A stretch of 64,000 nucleotides of DNA from Pseudarthrobacter defluvii (GCF_030323865.1 NZ_CP066364.1:16077-80076), one strand, 5' to 3'; shown: positions 43,655 to 51,976, counted from the first letter of the stretch. The notes: generated from the sequence alone by a model not told the origin. Made by a program: numbers and translations.

Positions 43655-44529
43655 TGTACCCGCTGGTCCGCGAGCTGGCTGCCAGGGACGCCCCGATCAG
43701 GGTTCCCGTGGCAGTGTCCTGCCGGGTACTGAATTTCTCCAGACAGGCCTACTACCAGTGGGCCGCCAACCCCGTGCCCGCCCGGGACTGGGAAGAAGCC
43801 CACCTGATCAACGCCGCCATCGACCACCACCGCGACGATCCTGCCTTCGGCTACCGGTTCATCGCCGATGAGATCAACGCCGGACCCGGCCCTGTGGCCA
43901 GTGAACGCCGGATCTGGCGGCTGTGCTCCCAGAACGGCATCCTCTCGGTGATCCACCGCCGGCGCCGCTCAGCGCTCAAGGCCGGCCCTCCGGTCCACGA
44001 TGACCTCATCGAACGGGACTTCAGCGCCACGGCACCGAACCGGAAATGGCTGACGGACATCACCGAGCACCACACCGGGGAAGGCAAGCTGTACCTGTGC
44101 GCGATCAAGGACCTGCATTCGAACCGGATCGTCGGGTACTCCATGGACGGGCGGATGAAAGCGTCTCTGGCCGTTGCCGCGCTGGACCACGCCGTGGCTC
44201 TCAGGAAACCGGCCGGCACAGTGGTCCACTCGGACAGAGGGTCCCAGTTCAGATCCAGAAAGTTCGTCCTGGCCCTGAACACCTACGGGCTGAGCGGATC
44301 AATGGGACGGGTAGGAGCATGCGGTGACAATGCCGCGATGGAATCGTTCTTCTCCCTGCTGCAAAAGAACGTCCTGAACCGGAAACGATGGGAAACCCGG
44401 GCCGAACTCCGGCTCGCCATCACAACCTGGATCGAACGCAGCTACCACCGCAAACGCCGTCAACGCGCCCTCGGCCGGCTGACACCCATCGAGTTTGAGA
44501 CAATAAAAAACGCGGCCTCAGCCGCGTAA
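43651..44529 (+). CDS. IS3-family transposase OrfB (DDE integrase)
   Basis: 292 aa with the retroviral-integrase-type catalytic triad: Asp in WLTDITEH, Asp in VHSDRGSQ, Glu in NAAMESFFSLLQKN. The N-terminal HTH_21-like region (FGYRFIADEINAG) is also present. It overlaps orfA by 4 nt. All catalytic residues are intact, so the element may be active. Confidence 0.9.
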   Translation: MMYPLVRELAARDAPIRVPVAVSCRVLNFSRQAYYQWAANPVPARDWEEAHLINAAIDHHRDDPAFGYRFIADEINAGPGPVASERRIWRLCSQNGILSVIHRRRRSALKAGPPVHDDLIERDFSATAPNRKWLTDITEHHTGEGKLYLCAIKDLHSNRIVGYSMDGRMKASLAVAALDHAVALRKPAGTVVHSDRGSQFRSRKFVLALNTYGLSGSMGRVGACGDNAAMESFFSLLQKNVLNRKRWETRAELRLAITTWIERSYHRKRRQRALGRLTPIEFETIKNAASAA

Positions 44530-44581
44530 GAAATTATCAACCCCAGCTGTCAACTAAACCTTCAGCAGTCCCCTGTGACTG

Positions 44582-44618
44582 CTATGAAGTTGCTATCAAC
44601 TTGATAGCAACTTCATAG
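44582..44618. repeat. Perfect 18-bp palindrome downstream of parA operon
   Basis: CTATGAAGTTGCTATCAA, one base C, then its exact reverse complement. The same GATAGCA/TGCTATC words recur many times at 45.6-46.2 kb, so this may be a partition-protein binding site rather than only a terminator. It lies 16 bp beyond the end of the parB-like gene. Confidence 0.75.
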
Positions 44619-44633
44619 ATCCAGGTGGCTTAC

Positions 44634-44954
44634 TTACTCGTAACTGTCGCGGACCTGCTCGAGACCGATCCTAAGAGCGCGCAATGCCATCGGATGCTTC
44701 TTTCGGCCTTCGAGCTTCGCCACGTCCGCAAGTAAGTCCATGAGTTCACGGTCCTCGTCAAAACGAAGCAACATCGTTCTGGCAGTCCCCTTGTCCCTCG
44801 AATCACTAAGTGTGGGCGTGACACTGGGCCTGGCTGGAATTCCGCGCTCAGCGCTGACAGCCGGCGAGGTCAGTAGTGGTTCAGCGGCATTGCCAAACGC
44901 CTCGATAGCCTCGTCCCTAGCTTTCTCGGACGCGGACCGCTTCTTGATTGCCAC
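44634..44954 (-). CDS. ParA partner, small DNA-binding protein
   Basis: 106 aa. Basic N-terminal arm (AIKKRSASEKARDEAIEAFG), a Ser/Thr/Pro linker, and a C-terminal ribbon-helix-helix-like domain (TARTMLLRFDEDRELMDLLA, DVAKLEGRKKHPMALRALRI). Directly downstream of parA, overlapping by one base. Type Ib ParA systems usually pair with such a small centromere-binding protein. The surrounding GATAGCA palindromes are candidate binding sites. Confidence 0.7.
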   Translation of the reverse strand: MAIKKRSASEKARDEAIEAFGNAAEPLLTSPAVSAERGIPARPSVTPTLSDSRDKGTARTMLLRFDEDRELMDLLADVAKLEGRKKHPMALRALRIGLEQVRDSYE

Positions 44955-45586
44955 TACCCCATCAACTCCTCTACCAGCCCACGGATTTCCCTCGCCGCCT
45001 TAGGGTTCTTCCACTCAACAACTCCGAGCCCCTCCCCCACCACGTCTCGATAAGCCTTGCGCTCATACAGAACGGTTCGCAGTGGTTCGATACTCGGATA
45101 GTCGGAAAGGTAATCCCTGGCGTCGCCACTTTCAGATTCGAACGCGTTGGTTGATACCCGTGTAAGAGCCCCTCTGACTCGAAGGGAGGGATTGAAGTCA
45201 CGGGCAGTTTCAATCAACCTATCGACAGTCGCGAGTGTATCGAGATCAAATTGACTCGATTGCGTCAGGATCAACAACTGGTGGGCCGCAGTCATGGCTG
45301 TGCGCATCTCCTTGCTGTCCTTCCCTGCCACATCGACAAGGACAACGTCATAGCTCGTATCCAGTTCACGCAGCGTCTCGTGCAGGCTCCCAAGTTTCTC
45401 CACTACAAAGATGCGAGGTTCATGCCCGGCCTCTTCGCGGTCTACTGCCCAACGAGCAGTGGACCGCTGCCGGTCGCCGTCCACGACCGCTATGCGCATC
45501 CCCCGCTTCGCCAGCTCAACAGCAAGGTTGGTTACAACCGTGGACTTGCCGACGCCGCCCTTTTCGCTACCCACAACAATGATCAT
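44954..45586 (-). CDS. parA: ParA-type partition ATPase
   Basis: 210 aa; deviant Walker A KGGVGKST (residues 9-16), Walker A' DGDRQRST, Walker B VVLVDVAG. The short length without an N-terminal HTH is typical of type Ib plasmid ParA. It drives plasmid segregation by moving along the nucleoid. Operon with the small partner gene downstream; the upstream region is packed with inverted repeats. Confidence 0.9.
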   Translation of the reverse strand: MIIVVGSEKGGVGKSTVVTNLAVELAKRGMRIAVVDGDRQRSTARWAVDREEAGHEPRIFVVEKLGSLHETLRELDTSYDVVLVDVAGKDSKEMRTAMTAAHQLLILTQSSQFDLDTLATVDRLIETARDFNPSLRVRGALTRVSTNAFESESGDARDYLSDYPSIEPLRTVLYERKAYRDVVGEGLGVVEWKNPKAAREIRGLVEELMG

Positions 45587-45599
45587 GCCTCCAACCTAA

Positions 45600-46210
45600 T
45601 GCCGAGGTTGATAGCAAAAGGCTAGCGACACGCTACCTGTTTGATAGCACTATGAAAGCAGTAGCAAATGGGCCGGATCGAGAGAAGATCCTCGGATAGG
45701 GTGATAGCAGTTTCAACTGCTATCACATCACTATCCGATTGATAGCGATGGGCGCTGAGGGACCAGGCCGCCAGCAAGCCCAAGTACTCACCTCCCTGAC
45801 TGGAGTCATGCGCGTCATATGGAATACTGCTCGCTACTAAATTGCTATTGAATCACTATTGATTTGATAGTGATTGTGAAACTGAGGGGCAGCTGATGAC
45901 TGCCAAAGGAGCAAGTTTGCTAGCGAAACACTACTTATTCGATAGCACTATGAAAGTAGTATCAGTACGTGGGCGGCGTACCAATGCACAGCCCAAATTA
46001 TCGGAGCAGTTTCAAAGTGCTATCGAACTACTACACGACCGTGGCTGAGGATCAACCTCAAACTGCTGGACGCGAGCATAAGCTCCACGCAATCGTCACC
46101 CACGCTCAGCAGGGATGTGGGACCAACTCGAAACGCTGTGCTAGCGAAACACTACTAAGGCACTACCGATTCACTAGCATTTTGGTAGCTGCCAGCGAAA
46201 TCAACTGCAC
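45600..46210. repeat. GATAGCA/TGCTATC repeat cluster (partition centromere or iterons)
   Basis: About 600 bp of AT-richer, non-coding sequence between parA and rep. It includes the perfect palindrome GTGATAGCAGTT-TC-AACTGCTATCAC, the interrupted palindrome ATCACTAT-TGATTTG-ATAGTGAT, and two copies of a longer unit with consensus TTYGATAGCACTATGAAAGYA (near 45640 and 45940). Single GATAGCA or TGCTATC words occur throughout. They match the arms of the palindrome at 44582-44618. Likely roles are binding sites for the ParA partner or Rep iterons (inference). Confidence 0.7.
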
Positions 46211-46217
46211 CAGAGAC

Positions 46218-48080
46218 CTATGCGGGCTGATCTATTCGCCACACTGCCGCATCATCCGGGGGTAGCCAATACTCATCCCTTTCAGAATCAAACAAATCGA
46301 CCTCATCGATCGCAAGCTGGAGTGTCTTGAACCTATCGAGGTAGGCATGCCAGATCGCGCGTTCGTGACGATTCCGCCGGATGTGGTCAAGGTAGTCGTC
46401 GAGCACTCCGAGCCTGGCGGCGAGCATGCGGAGGTTCACTGAAGTGGTTTTCCACGTTCTACCGTGGCGCTGGATCATGCCGAGTGTCTCCATCTCAGCC
46501 AATGCGGCCGAGCAGGCGTTGCGGCTGACACCACTGTTGCGGGCCACTTCCGCGGTGGTGGGGGAGTGGCGCCCACGTTCAATTGCCTCATAGGCAAGGG
46601 CAGCCACGTCTCCCAGGGCCCGAAACACGGGGCGGACGGCATGAATTTTTCCTTTCCGCCACGTTAGTTCCCGTGCAAGTTGTTGGTAGTGCTCAGGGAG
46701 TTGAATGAGGTAAACATCGGCCGCCTTCTGACGTGCGTCGGCGATCTTAGTGAGGATCCCATCAGAAGCTTGAACCAAGACGGGCAGCAGCCTGGCGATG
46801 GTGACGTGGTGTTTCCCCATCGCGACAGCAAGAGTGCGGCAACCGACATCCAGGATGTCTGTTTCTCTAGCCCGCATGTATCCCAACAATCCGCGGATCA
46901 GTAGACGGAGGCTGAGGCCTTCTCGACCGCGTTTTTGGAGTCTGTGGTCAAGGACTGCGTACAGAACATTTTCCAAGTCGTTCACGAGTTGGTGTACGGC
47001 AGCACTGCTGGGTTTGCTTGCCCCCCCGGTGGTTAAAGTGGCGCTTGTGTTGTTAATAAGTGCACTCCTTTCCCCGCGATTACGGGGGAGCGGTTTTCGG
47101 GCGCTCGAAGCTGCACCGGTGAAGGCCTGGGCTTTGGCCCACTCGTACGGAAGGAGCCTTGCCTGGCGTTCTGCAGATCCGTAGAGGGCAGCTAGGCCCG
47201 GGAACTGGCCGACGAGTTCGTTTTCTACGTGCTGCAGGGACCAGCCACAGGCACTGAAGTGGTTCAGCACGGCCATTCGGGCCTCGGACGGGCCCTTGTA
47301 CTTAGCCGTGTCGTACAAACCGGTTCGTGCGACCCGTCGCAGCGGGGTCTCACTACTGGATCTCAGTGAGAGCGCCGGCAGCCCGCCGGTCCGTTGAGCG
47401 GCTACGGTCTTCGCTTCGCGGGCCTTGAGTGCGCGTTTGCGGGCCAGTTCCGGCGCCAACGCCGTACGCAGCTGCACTAAGCCCCGTGCTGGGTTGCGGC
47501 GGCGCAGGATGTCGTACGCCTGGGACAGGGGAGTGATGAGGGTTTGGTGGCCACCGGACTTGTGGATCGTTCCTGGGACACGGATGCACCCGTCTGTGAT
47601 GTTCTGGTGGGGGCTCGGGTCAAGACTGGTGGCCATAAGGGCTAGCGCTTCGACCAGCTCCCGGGCCTCGGCTGCGTCCATCCGGTCGTGCAGCGGCACG
47701 TACAGGTGTCGTCCACCGCTGGGGGAGAAATCCTCCACGAACCTCATGCCGCACGCCGACAACAATTGGCCCACCCGGACCGCGTCCGAGTCCACCACGC
47801 CCTTCAGCGCCTTCGAGGTATCAAAGTCCAAGCACAGCGTGGAGACTCGGCCATCCGTGCCGTGCACCATTACAGCAGCAGGATGTCCCGGCAAAGACGG
47901 AGTGATCTTCGGCGCATTTTTCGGCCGAGGATATTGAAACCTCTGCCCAATCCACCGCCCCAACCGGTACGAAGGCGCGCCAGCAATCAGCGGAGCAAGA
48001 CCCCATGCATCTTCCGGCTTGGGACGTGGAGCGACACTCACAAGGGCATGCGTTGACGTCAATACCGGTTCCGGTACCAT
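46218..48080 (-). CDS. rep: Plasmid replication protein (AEP primase-like N-terminus, C-terminal HTH)
   Basis: About 620 aa. The N-terminal part resembles archaeo-eukaryotic primase-type Rep proteins: LCLDFDTSK supplies the Asp pair and FSPSGGRHLYVPL the Ser/Gly-His box; a long linker follows. The C-terminal part has a winged-helix (HSPTTAEVARNSGVSRNACS, AALAEMETLGMI). It is the only candidate initiator in the window and lies next to the repeat cluster and parA. The start is uncertain: ATG 48080 has an AAAGGAAC upstream, though at 12-bp spacing; a GTG at 48122 is possible. Confidence 0.7.
   Translation of the reverse strand: MVPEPVLTSTHALVSVAPRPKPEDAWGLAPLIAGAPSYRLGRWIGQRFQYPRPKNAPKITPSLPGHPAAVMVHGTDGRVSTLCLDFDTSKALKGVVDSDAVRVGQLLSACGMRFVEDFSPSGGRHLYVPLHDRMDAAEARELVEALALMATSLDPSPHQNITDGCIRVPGTIHKSGGHQTLITPLSQAYDILRRRNPARGLVQLRTALAPELARKRALKAREAKTVAAQRTGGLPALSLRSSSETPLRRVARTGLYDTAKYKGPSEARMAVLNHFSACGWSLQHVENELVGQFPGLAALYGSAERQARLLPYEWAKAQAFTGAASSARKPLPRNRGERSALINNTSATLTTGGASKPSSAAVHQLVNDLENVLYAVLDHRLQKRGREGLSLRLLIRGLLGYMRARETDILDVGCRTLAVAMGKHHVTIARLLPVLVQASDGILTKIADARQKAADVYLIQLPEHYQQLARELTWRKGKIHAVRPVFRALGDVAALAYEAIERGRHSPTTAEVARNSGVSRNACSAALAEMETLGMIQRHGRTWKTTSVNLRMLAARLGVLDDYLDHIRRNRHERAIWHAYLDRFKTLQLAIDEVDLFDSERDEYWLPPDDAAVWRIDQPA
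48063..48079. promoter_or_regulatory. ACCGGT-type operator at the rep start
   Basis: TACCGGTTCCGGTACCA, composed of two overlapping ACCGGWWCC-like half-sites. A matching GGTACCGGTACCG lies upstream of the small gene at 48222-48467. The shared motif suggests control by one regulator. Confidence 0.5.
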
Positions 48081-48221
48081 AGGGACAGTAGTTCCTTTCG
48101 AGGTAACACAAATGGCACCCACAGCGTGGGTGTTGTAACAGCTCGGATCCGGATCTTGGCGGATGAGGGATCTGAGCGAAGGATTAGGAAGGTCCCTCCT
48201 TTTAGGAGGGGCCTTCTTCCG

Positions 48222-48467
48222 TTAGGAAGCCTTATCGATAGGCAGGGCTCCTTGTTCCTGGTGGTCGTCTATGTCAGGCCAAATAGGCAACCCGCGAGCA
48301 TCCAGCCGGATGCTCATCAGGAGGCGTTCGGCTGCCTGTCCTTTGGAGAGCCCCATGTGGGTGGCAAGACGTTCCACCAGAGCTTTAGCATCGGCAGCAA
48401 CGTCAACTTTGAGGACGACGTTGCCGGCCCCTGTACCCCGTACGCGTCTGTGGATGGCTGTACTCAT
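48222..48467 (-). CDS. Small ribbon-helix-helix-like regulator
   Basis: 81 aa from ATG 48467. The strand GNVVLKVDVAADAKALVERL followed by ATHMGLSKGQAAERLLMSIR fits a CopG/Arc-type ribbon-helix-helix protein. Just upstream is GGTACCGGTACCG (48483-48495), and a related site overlaps the rep start. It is therefore a candidate repressor of its own gene and of rep (copy control), by inference. Confidence 0.55.
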   Translation of the reverse strand: MSTAIHRRVRGTGAGNVVLKVDVAADAKALVERLATHMGLSKGQAAERLLMSIRLDARGLPIWPDIDDHQEQGALPIDKAS

Positions 48468-48482
48468 AAACCCCAGCCTATA

Positions 48483-48495
48483 GGTACCGGTACCG
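48483..48495. promoter_or_regulatory. GGTACCGGTACCG operator upstream of small regulator
   Basis: Tandem GGTACC words forming a palindrome, 15 bp ahead of the RHH gene start, paired with the related site at 48063-48079. Confidence 0.5.
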
Positions 48496-48539
48496 TTAAC
48501 TGCGCGGCCCGTTCGGCGTGTCGTTTCCATTAGACGAGG

Positions 48540-50003
48540 TCAGAAGCCTTTGGCCACCGCGGCGGCTGCGGCGAGCCACGCGCGTTGGGTGGCGGGTTGG
48601 AGGGCGTCGTAGCGGATGGGGCCGTTGACCAGGGCGGGGTCGTAGGGGATTCGGACTACGGCTCGTACATGGGGGGCGAAGCCGTCTGCGATCCGCCGGG
48701 CTTCATCCTTGGCGCGCTTGAGCGCATCGCCGCTCATGCTGCGTTTGGCGTCGGTGGACTCGGACACGATGACGACGGCGTTGCGGGCCAGCTCGGCATC
48801 GTGTCCGCCGCGGGATTCCAGCGTTTGGAGGGTCAGGCGCGCGGCCTCGGCGCGGTCTTCGATGGCTGTCACGGGGACCACGAGCTGGTTGGTGTGGTGG
48901 ATCATTCGCCGCCAGTTGGCCGCGCGGGCCGTGTTTCCGGAGTCCATGACGATGAGCCGGTAGTAGCGGGTGAGTACCTGGTGGGCGATATCCACCTCCT
49001 CTGCGGTCACTTCATGGTCGCCCTCCTCGTTCTCGTCTGAGCGCAGGACGTCGAACTTGTCGGACGTCTGGTGGTGGACGAACTGGGCGATTTCGGCGGC
49101 TTGGGCGCTGGGGGAGAGCAGCGCCTTTGATGAGTCGATGAGATCCAGGACGCTGTTGTTATGGCCGCCCTGTTCGGTGCGCCAGCCGAGAGTGCCTTGG
49201 GATTCGTTGTTGTCCCAGGCCACGGTCGCTGCGCCGCTGTAGCGGGCCAGGATCGCACTGAGCATGACGACGGTGGGGGTTTTGTTCGCTCCGCCTTTGC
49301 GGTTGACGACAGCGACGGTGCGGGGGCCGGGCCAGTGCTGGCTCACTGTGCGGATGTCTTCGCGTTCGGCCAACTCTTCGGGTGAGGGGTCCATCCGGAA
49401 GCCCAGGCGGCTGAGAACGCCGCGCCAGCCGCGCGTGGCCGGCTGGAGCACGGGCGCGCTGATGAGGAATGAGGTGTCTTTGAGGCTGCGCCGGGTGGCA
49501 GGCTCCGCAGCGGCTGCTTTGGCGGCCGGTGCGGGCCCCTGGGCGGCCGCGGGCGTGACGGCTGCACCGAAGGTCACCGGCGCAGCGTCGACAGCTTGTG
49601 CCGGTACTTCTTCGGCCGGAGAGGCATCGGGGACCGAAGCTGGCGTGGGAGCCGGCGCGGCCTTGGTCGTGGCCTTGGCCGTCTCGGGCGAAGGGGCTGC
49701 TGTGTCCGGCAGAGGGTCCTGCTCCCGCCGCGGGGTGGGCTTGATCGGTGCGGCCTCGCTGACGACGCCTTCGGGGGAGACGATGATGAGGCCCTGCCCG
49801 TCCGGGTCGGTGGTGCTGACGCGGACGGGTCGGCCGAGCTGAGCCGCGGTTTCGGTGATGATTCGTAATGCATCGCTAAGGACGGCGGCTTCGTCGGCGG
49901 CCTCGATAGCGTGGGAGGTTCCGTTGATGGTGACTTCGCCGGTTCCGTTGGTGCGTAGAACGGCGTTGATCTTGGGGAAGTCGAGTGCTTGTGTTTCCAT
50001 CAT
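48540..50003 (-). CDS. MinD/ParA-like ATPase of the conjugation locus
   Basis: 487 aa. Residues 1-90 form a small domain, 90-170 is a Pro/Ala-rich linker, and the C-terminal 300 residues are a MinD/ParA-fold ATPase. The nucleotide loop reads NRKGGANKTPT: the usual second Gly before Lys-Thr is replaced by Asn, and the Walker B region is YYRLIVMDSGNT. Such proteins are common beside actinobacterial conjugation genes; a role in positioning or substrate recruitment of the secretion system is likely, but activity is uncertain because of the altered P-loop. It is the last gene of a minus-strand group with the lipoprotein and CHAP genes. Confidence 0.7.
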   Translation of the reverse strand: MMETQALDFPKINAVLRTNGTGEVTINGTSHAIEAADEAAVLSDALRIITETAAQLGRPVRVSTTDPDGQGLIIVSPEGVVSEAAPIKPTPRREQDPLPDTAAPSPETAKATTKAAPAPTPASVPDASPAEEVPAQAVDAAPVTFGAAVTPAAAQGPAPAAKAAAAEPATRRSLKDTSFLISAPVLQPATRGWRGVLSRLGFRMDPSPEELAEREDIRTVSQHWPGPRTVAVVNRKGGANKTPTVVMLSAILARYSGAATVAWDNNESQGTLGWRTEQGGHNNSVLDLIDSSKALLSPSAQAAEIAQFVHHQTSDKFDVLRSDENEEGDHEVTAEEVDIAHQVLTRYYRLIVMDSGNTARAANWRRMIHHTNQLVVPVTAIEDRAEAARLTLQTLESRGGHDAELARNAVVIVSESTDAKRSMSGDALKRAKDEARRIADGFAPHVRAVVRIPYDPALVNGPIRYDALQPATQRAWLAAAAAVAKGF

Positions 50004-50009
50004 CTGTCC

Positions 50010-50525
50010 TTACTTTGTGCCGTTCGGGGGTGTGAAACGGTTGACCTGCCAGGGTTTGTCGGCTGCGCTGCGGAGCAGCTGCACGTCGTAGTCGCCGGCA
50101 TCGGTGGGAAAGACGACATGGCAGCCAAAACCGTTGCTCTCTTCGATCCTGAGCTGGCCCGCTCCGGTGATCCTGGTGACCGGGATGTTGGCCGGGTCAA
50201 CGTATTGGTAATCGGCGGTTGCTTGGGGGGTCAGGAGCTGGCCGAGTTCCTGGATCCAGACCTTGTCGGTGACTGCTGGTCGGGCATAGAGCGTCATGGC
50301 CTTGGTCGCGGTGTCCAGCGCGGCTGTTTTGCTTGCCTCGTCCCAGGCGATGCCCAGGGTAGCCGGTGCTGTGCCACCGGGAGCTTGGGGCTTGCCGCCC
50401 GCGCTGAGCGTGGCGGAGGTGGCGGCGGAAGCACTGGGCGATGGTTCCGCGGGTGTTGAGGTGGATACCGGCGCGCAGGCCGTGCACACGAGCAGGGCCG
50501 CGAGGGCTGTCAGGGCGCGTTTCAT
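50010..50525 (-). CDS. Predicted lipoprotein of the conjugation locus
   Basis: 171 aa. Signal peptide MKRALTALAALLVCTAC with a lipobox-like TAC (Cys17), then a Ser/Thr/Pro-rich linker and a compact domain (ALYARPAVTDKVWIQELGQL, DVQLLRSAADKPWQVNRFTP). The fold is plausibly an NTF2/VirB8-like periplasmic domain, but I cannot confirm it. Its ATG overlaps the CHAP-gene stop by 4 nt. It is expected on the outer face of the membrane. Confidence 0.6.
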   Translation of the reverse strand: MKRALTALAALLVCTACAPVSTSTPAEPSPSASAATSATLSAGGKPQAPGGTAPATLGIAWDEASKTAALDTATKAMTLYARPAVTDKVWIQELGQLLTPQATADYQYVDPANIPVTRITGAGQLRIEESNGFGCHVVFPTDAGDYDVQLLRSAADKPWQVNRFTPPNGTK

Positions 50526-51604
50526 GGTTCCTCCAGTGAGTCGCTGCCGGGCAGGTAGAGAAAGGCGCTGGGAGTGCTGTTCTCTACGGTGCGGGTGTAA
50601 TAGGTGTGGTCATTCGGGGCAGGGTTGCCGTTGTAGCCCTCTTCCACGAAGCTGCCGTCACGATTGACGGCTTTGACGACGGCGACGTGGCCGTAGGTGC
50701 CGTCGGCGCCCCCGGTGCCGGGGGAGTACCAAACGACAGCGCCGACACGGGGTGTTCCACCGGTGGGCCAGCCCTTGGCATCCCAGCCGTCTTTCCAGGT
50801 AAGGGCAGAGCCGAGCACCGCACCGTCAGGCCGGAAGGTGCCGTTCAGGACCTTGTAGGGGGCCGTGGTGCTGCCGAGTTGCTGGTTGACGCGCCAGAGG
50901 GCGAAGTCGACGCATTCGCGGTTGTACATGCCCAGCGGGGAGGGCTCGTAGATCTTGGCCGTGCGCCACGGCAGGTCATCGTCCTTGCCGGATTGCCCAG
51001 GGATGCCGCAGGAGCTTTCCCCGCCGGCATCGGTGATCTTTGCGTCGCCCAGGACGGCGACGACCTCGACGGCCGCCGCCCAGTAGGACTGGTAGTGGAA
51101 CGGGTCGGCGTTGCGCTGGACCCGGTGCGCGGCCGTGGTGGGTTCGAGCTGTTCCCACCCGCTGATCTTCTGCAGGGCGGTAAAGAAGCTCATGGCTGAA
51201 GTCGTAGGGTCCATACGTTCCAGGTAGGTTCCCCACGCACCGTTGTCGCGCTGCTGGAACAGTCCCCGGGAGTCAGGGCCCGGACCATCGCCGTAGTCCA
51301 GGACACGTAGCCCAGATTCGCCCATGGCCGTCATGACACCGATCGTCTGCCCCCGGGCCGACAGGCCAAGGGCTTTTCCTGCGTTGATGACCAGGGCGGC
51401 GTTCTTCAGCTGCTCGCCCTCGTAACCGGCGACAGCGACCTTGGGCAGCTGGCTTGCGTCAACGCTGACGCTGAACCCGGTCGGTGAGCAGACGTCGGCC
51501 ACGGCCTGAGAGCCCCCACCGAACAGGATGATGGACAGCACCAAGCCGGCGGGTACAAGGACGGCGCCGGCGACCAGCGCAGGCGCGCTCGTTCGTGATT
51601 GCAT
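50522..51604 (-). CDS. Cell-wall hydrolase with C-terminal CHAP domain (VirB1-like role)
   Basis: 360 aa. N-terminal membrane anchor (LVAGAVLVPAGLVLSIILFG), a lytic-transglycosylase-like module (SARGQTIGVMTAMGESGLRV, SRGLFQQRDNGAWGTYLERM), and a C-terminal CHAP amidase/endopeptidase: Cys in NRECVDFALWRV, His in YGHVAVVKAV. It would open peptidoglycan for the transfer apparatus, like VirB1 or TcpG in Gram-positive systems. It begins the minus-strand half of the transfer region. Confidence 0.8.
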   Translation of the reverse strand: MQSRTSAPALVAGAVLVPAGLVLSIILFGGGSQAVADVCSPTGFSVSVDASQLPKVAVAGYEGEQLKNAALVINAGKALGLSARGQTIGVMTAMGESGLRVLDYGDGPGPDSRGLFQQRDNGAWGTYLERMDPTTSAMSFFTALQKISGWEQLEPTTAAHRVQRNADPFHYQSYWAAAVEVVAVLGDAKITDAGGESSCGIPGQSGKDDDLPWRTAKIYEPSPLGMYNRECVDFALWRVNQQLGSTTAPYKVLNGTFRPDGAVLGSALTWKDGWDAKGWPTGGTPRVGAVVWYSPGTGGADGTYGHVAVVKAVNRDGSFVEEGYNGNPAPNDHTYYTRTVENSTPSAFLYLPGSDSLEEP

Positions 51605-51640
51605 GTGTCCCCCTCACATCTGCTCGTCAGCTGCTTCGCC

Positions 51641-51913
51641 CTAGGGCTGGTCCTCGTCGTTCACTTCTGGTGTCTGGCCCTTCCTGAGCGTGTTCCGGTT
51701 CTCCCAGACCCAGTCCTTGACTTGATCTCTGGCGATCAACCATGTCTTCTCGACTTGGTAAGCAGGAATCACTCCGGTTTGGAGCCAGCGGTAGACGGTG
51801 TTTCGAGACAACCCGAAGATCTCCTCGAGGTCCTGGGGCGTAAGACGCTCCGGGTACTTGGCGAAGAGTGCTTCCAGGTACTTGGGGTCCACGCTCAGTC
51901 CGTCCCACCGCAT
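51641..51913 (-). CDS. BldC/excisionase-type small HTH regulator
   Basis: 90 aa from ATG 51913 (GTG 51931 is possible). The winged HTH is ERLTPQDLEEIFGLSRNTVY then RWLQTGVIPAYQVEKTWLIA. This is the DNA-binding fold of excisionases and BldC. It lies in the divergent interval between the two halves of the transfer region, next to four 10-bp direct repeats, so it is the likely regulator of conjugation genes. Confidence 0.75.
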   Translation of the reverse strand: MRWDGLSVDPKYLEALFAKYPERLTPQDLEEIFGLSRNTVYRWLQTGVIPAYQVEKTWLIARDQVKDWVWENRNTLRKGQTPEVNDEDQP

Positions 51914-51936
51914 AGAGCCAGCATAGACCACAAATT

Positions 51937-51976
51937 GGTACTGTGATGTACTGGAAGTGACTGAAAGGTACTAAAC
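51937..51976. repeat. Four tandem 10-bp repeats (GTACT), operator candidate
   Basis: GGTACTGTGA, TGTACTGGAA, GTGACTGAAA, GGTACTAAAC in immediate succession. The period equals one helical turn, as for proteins such as BldC that bind head-to-tail. They sit between the HTH gene (minus) and the secretion operon (plus). Confidence 0.65.

Larger units (their letters stand above)
43296..44572 (+). mobile_element. IS3-family insertion sequence (1,277 bp)
   Basis: Terminal inverted repeats of 25 bp start GGGACTGCTGAAGGTTTGAT on the left (43296-43320) and GGGACTGCTGAAGGTTTAGT on the right (44548-44572, read inward), with two or three mismatches. It encodes orfA and orfB. I see no matching direct repeats in the few bases flanking the ends. 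Confidence 0.9.
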
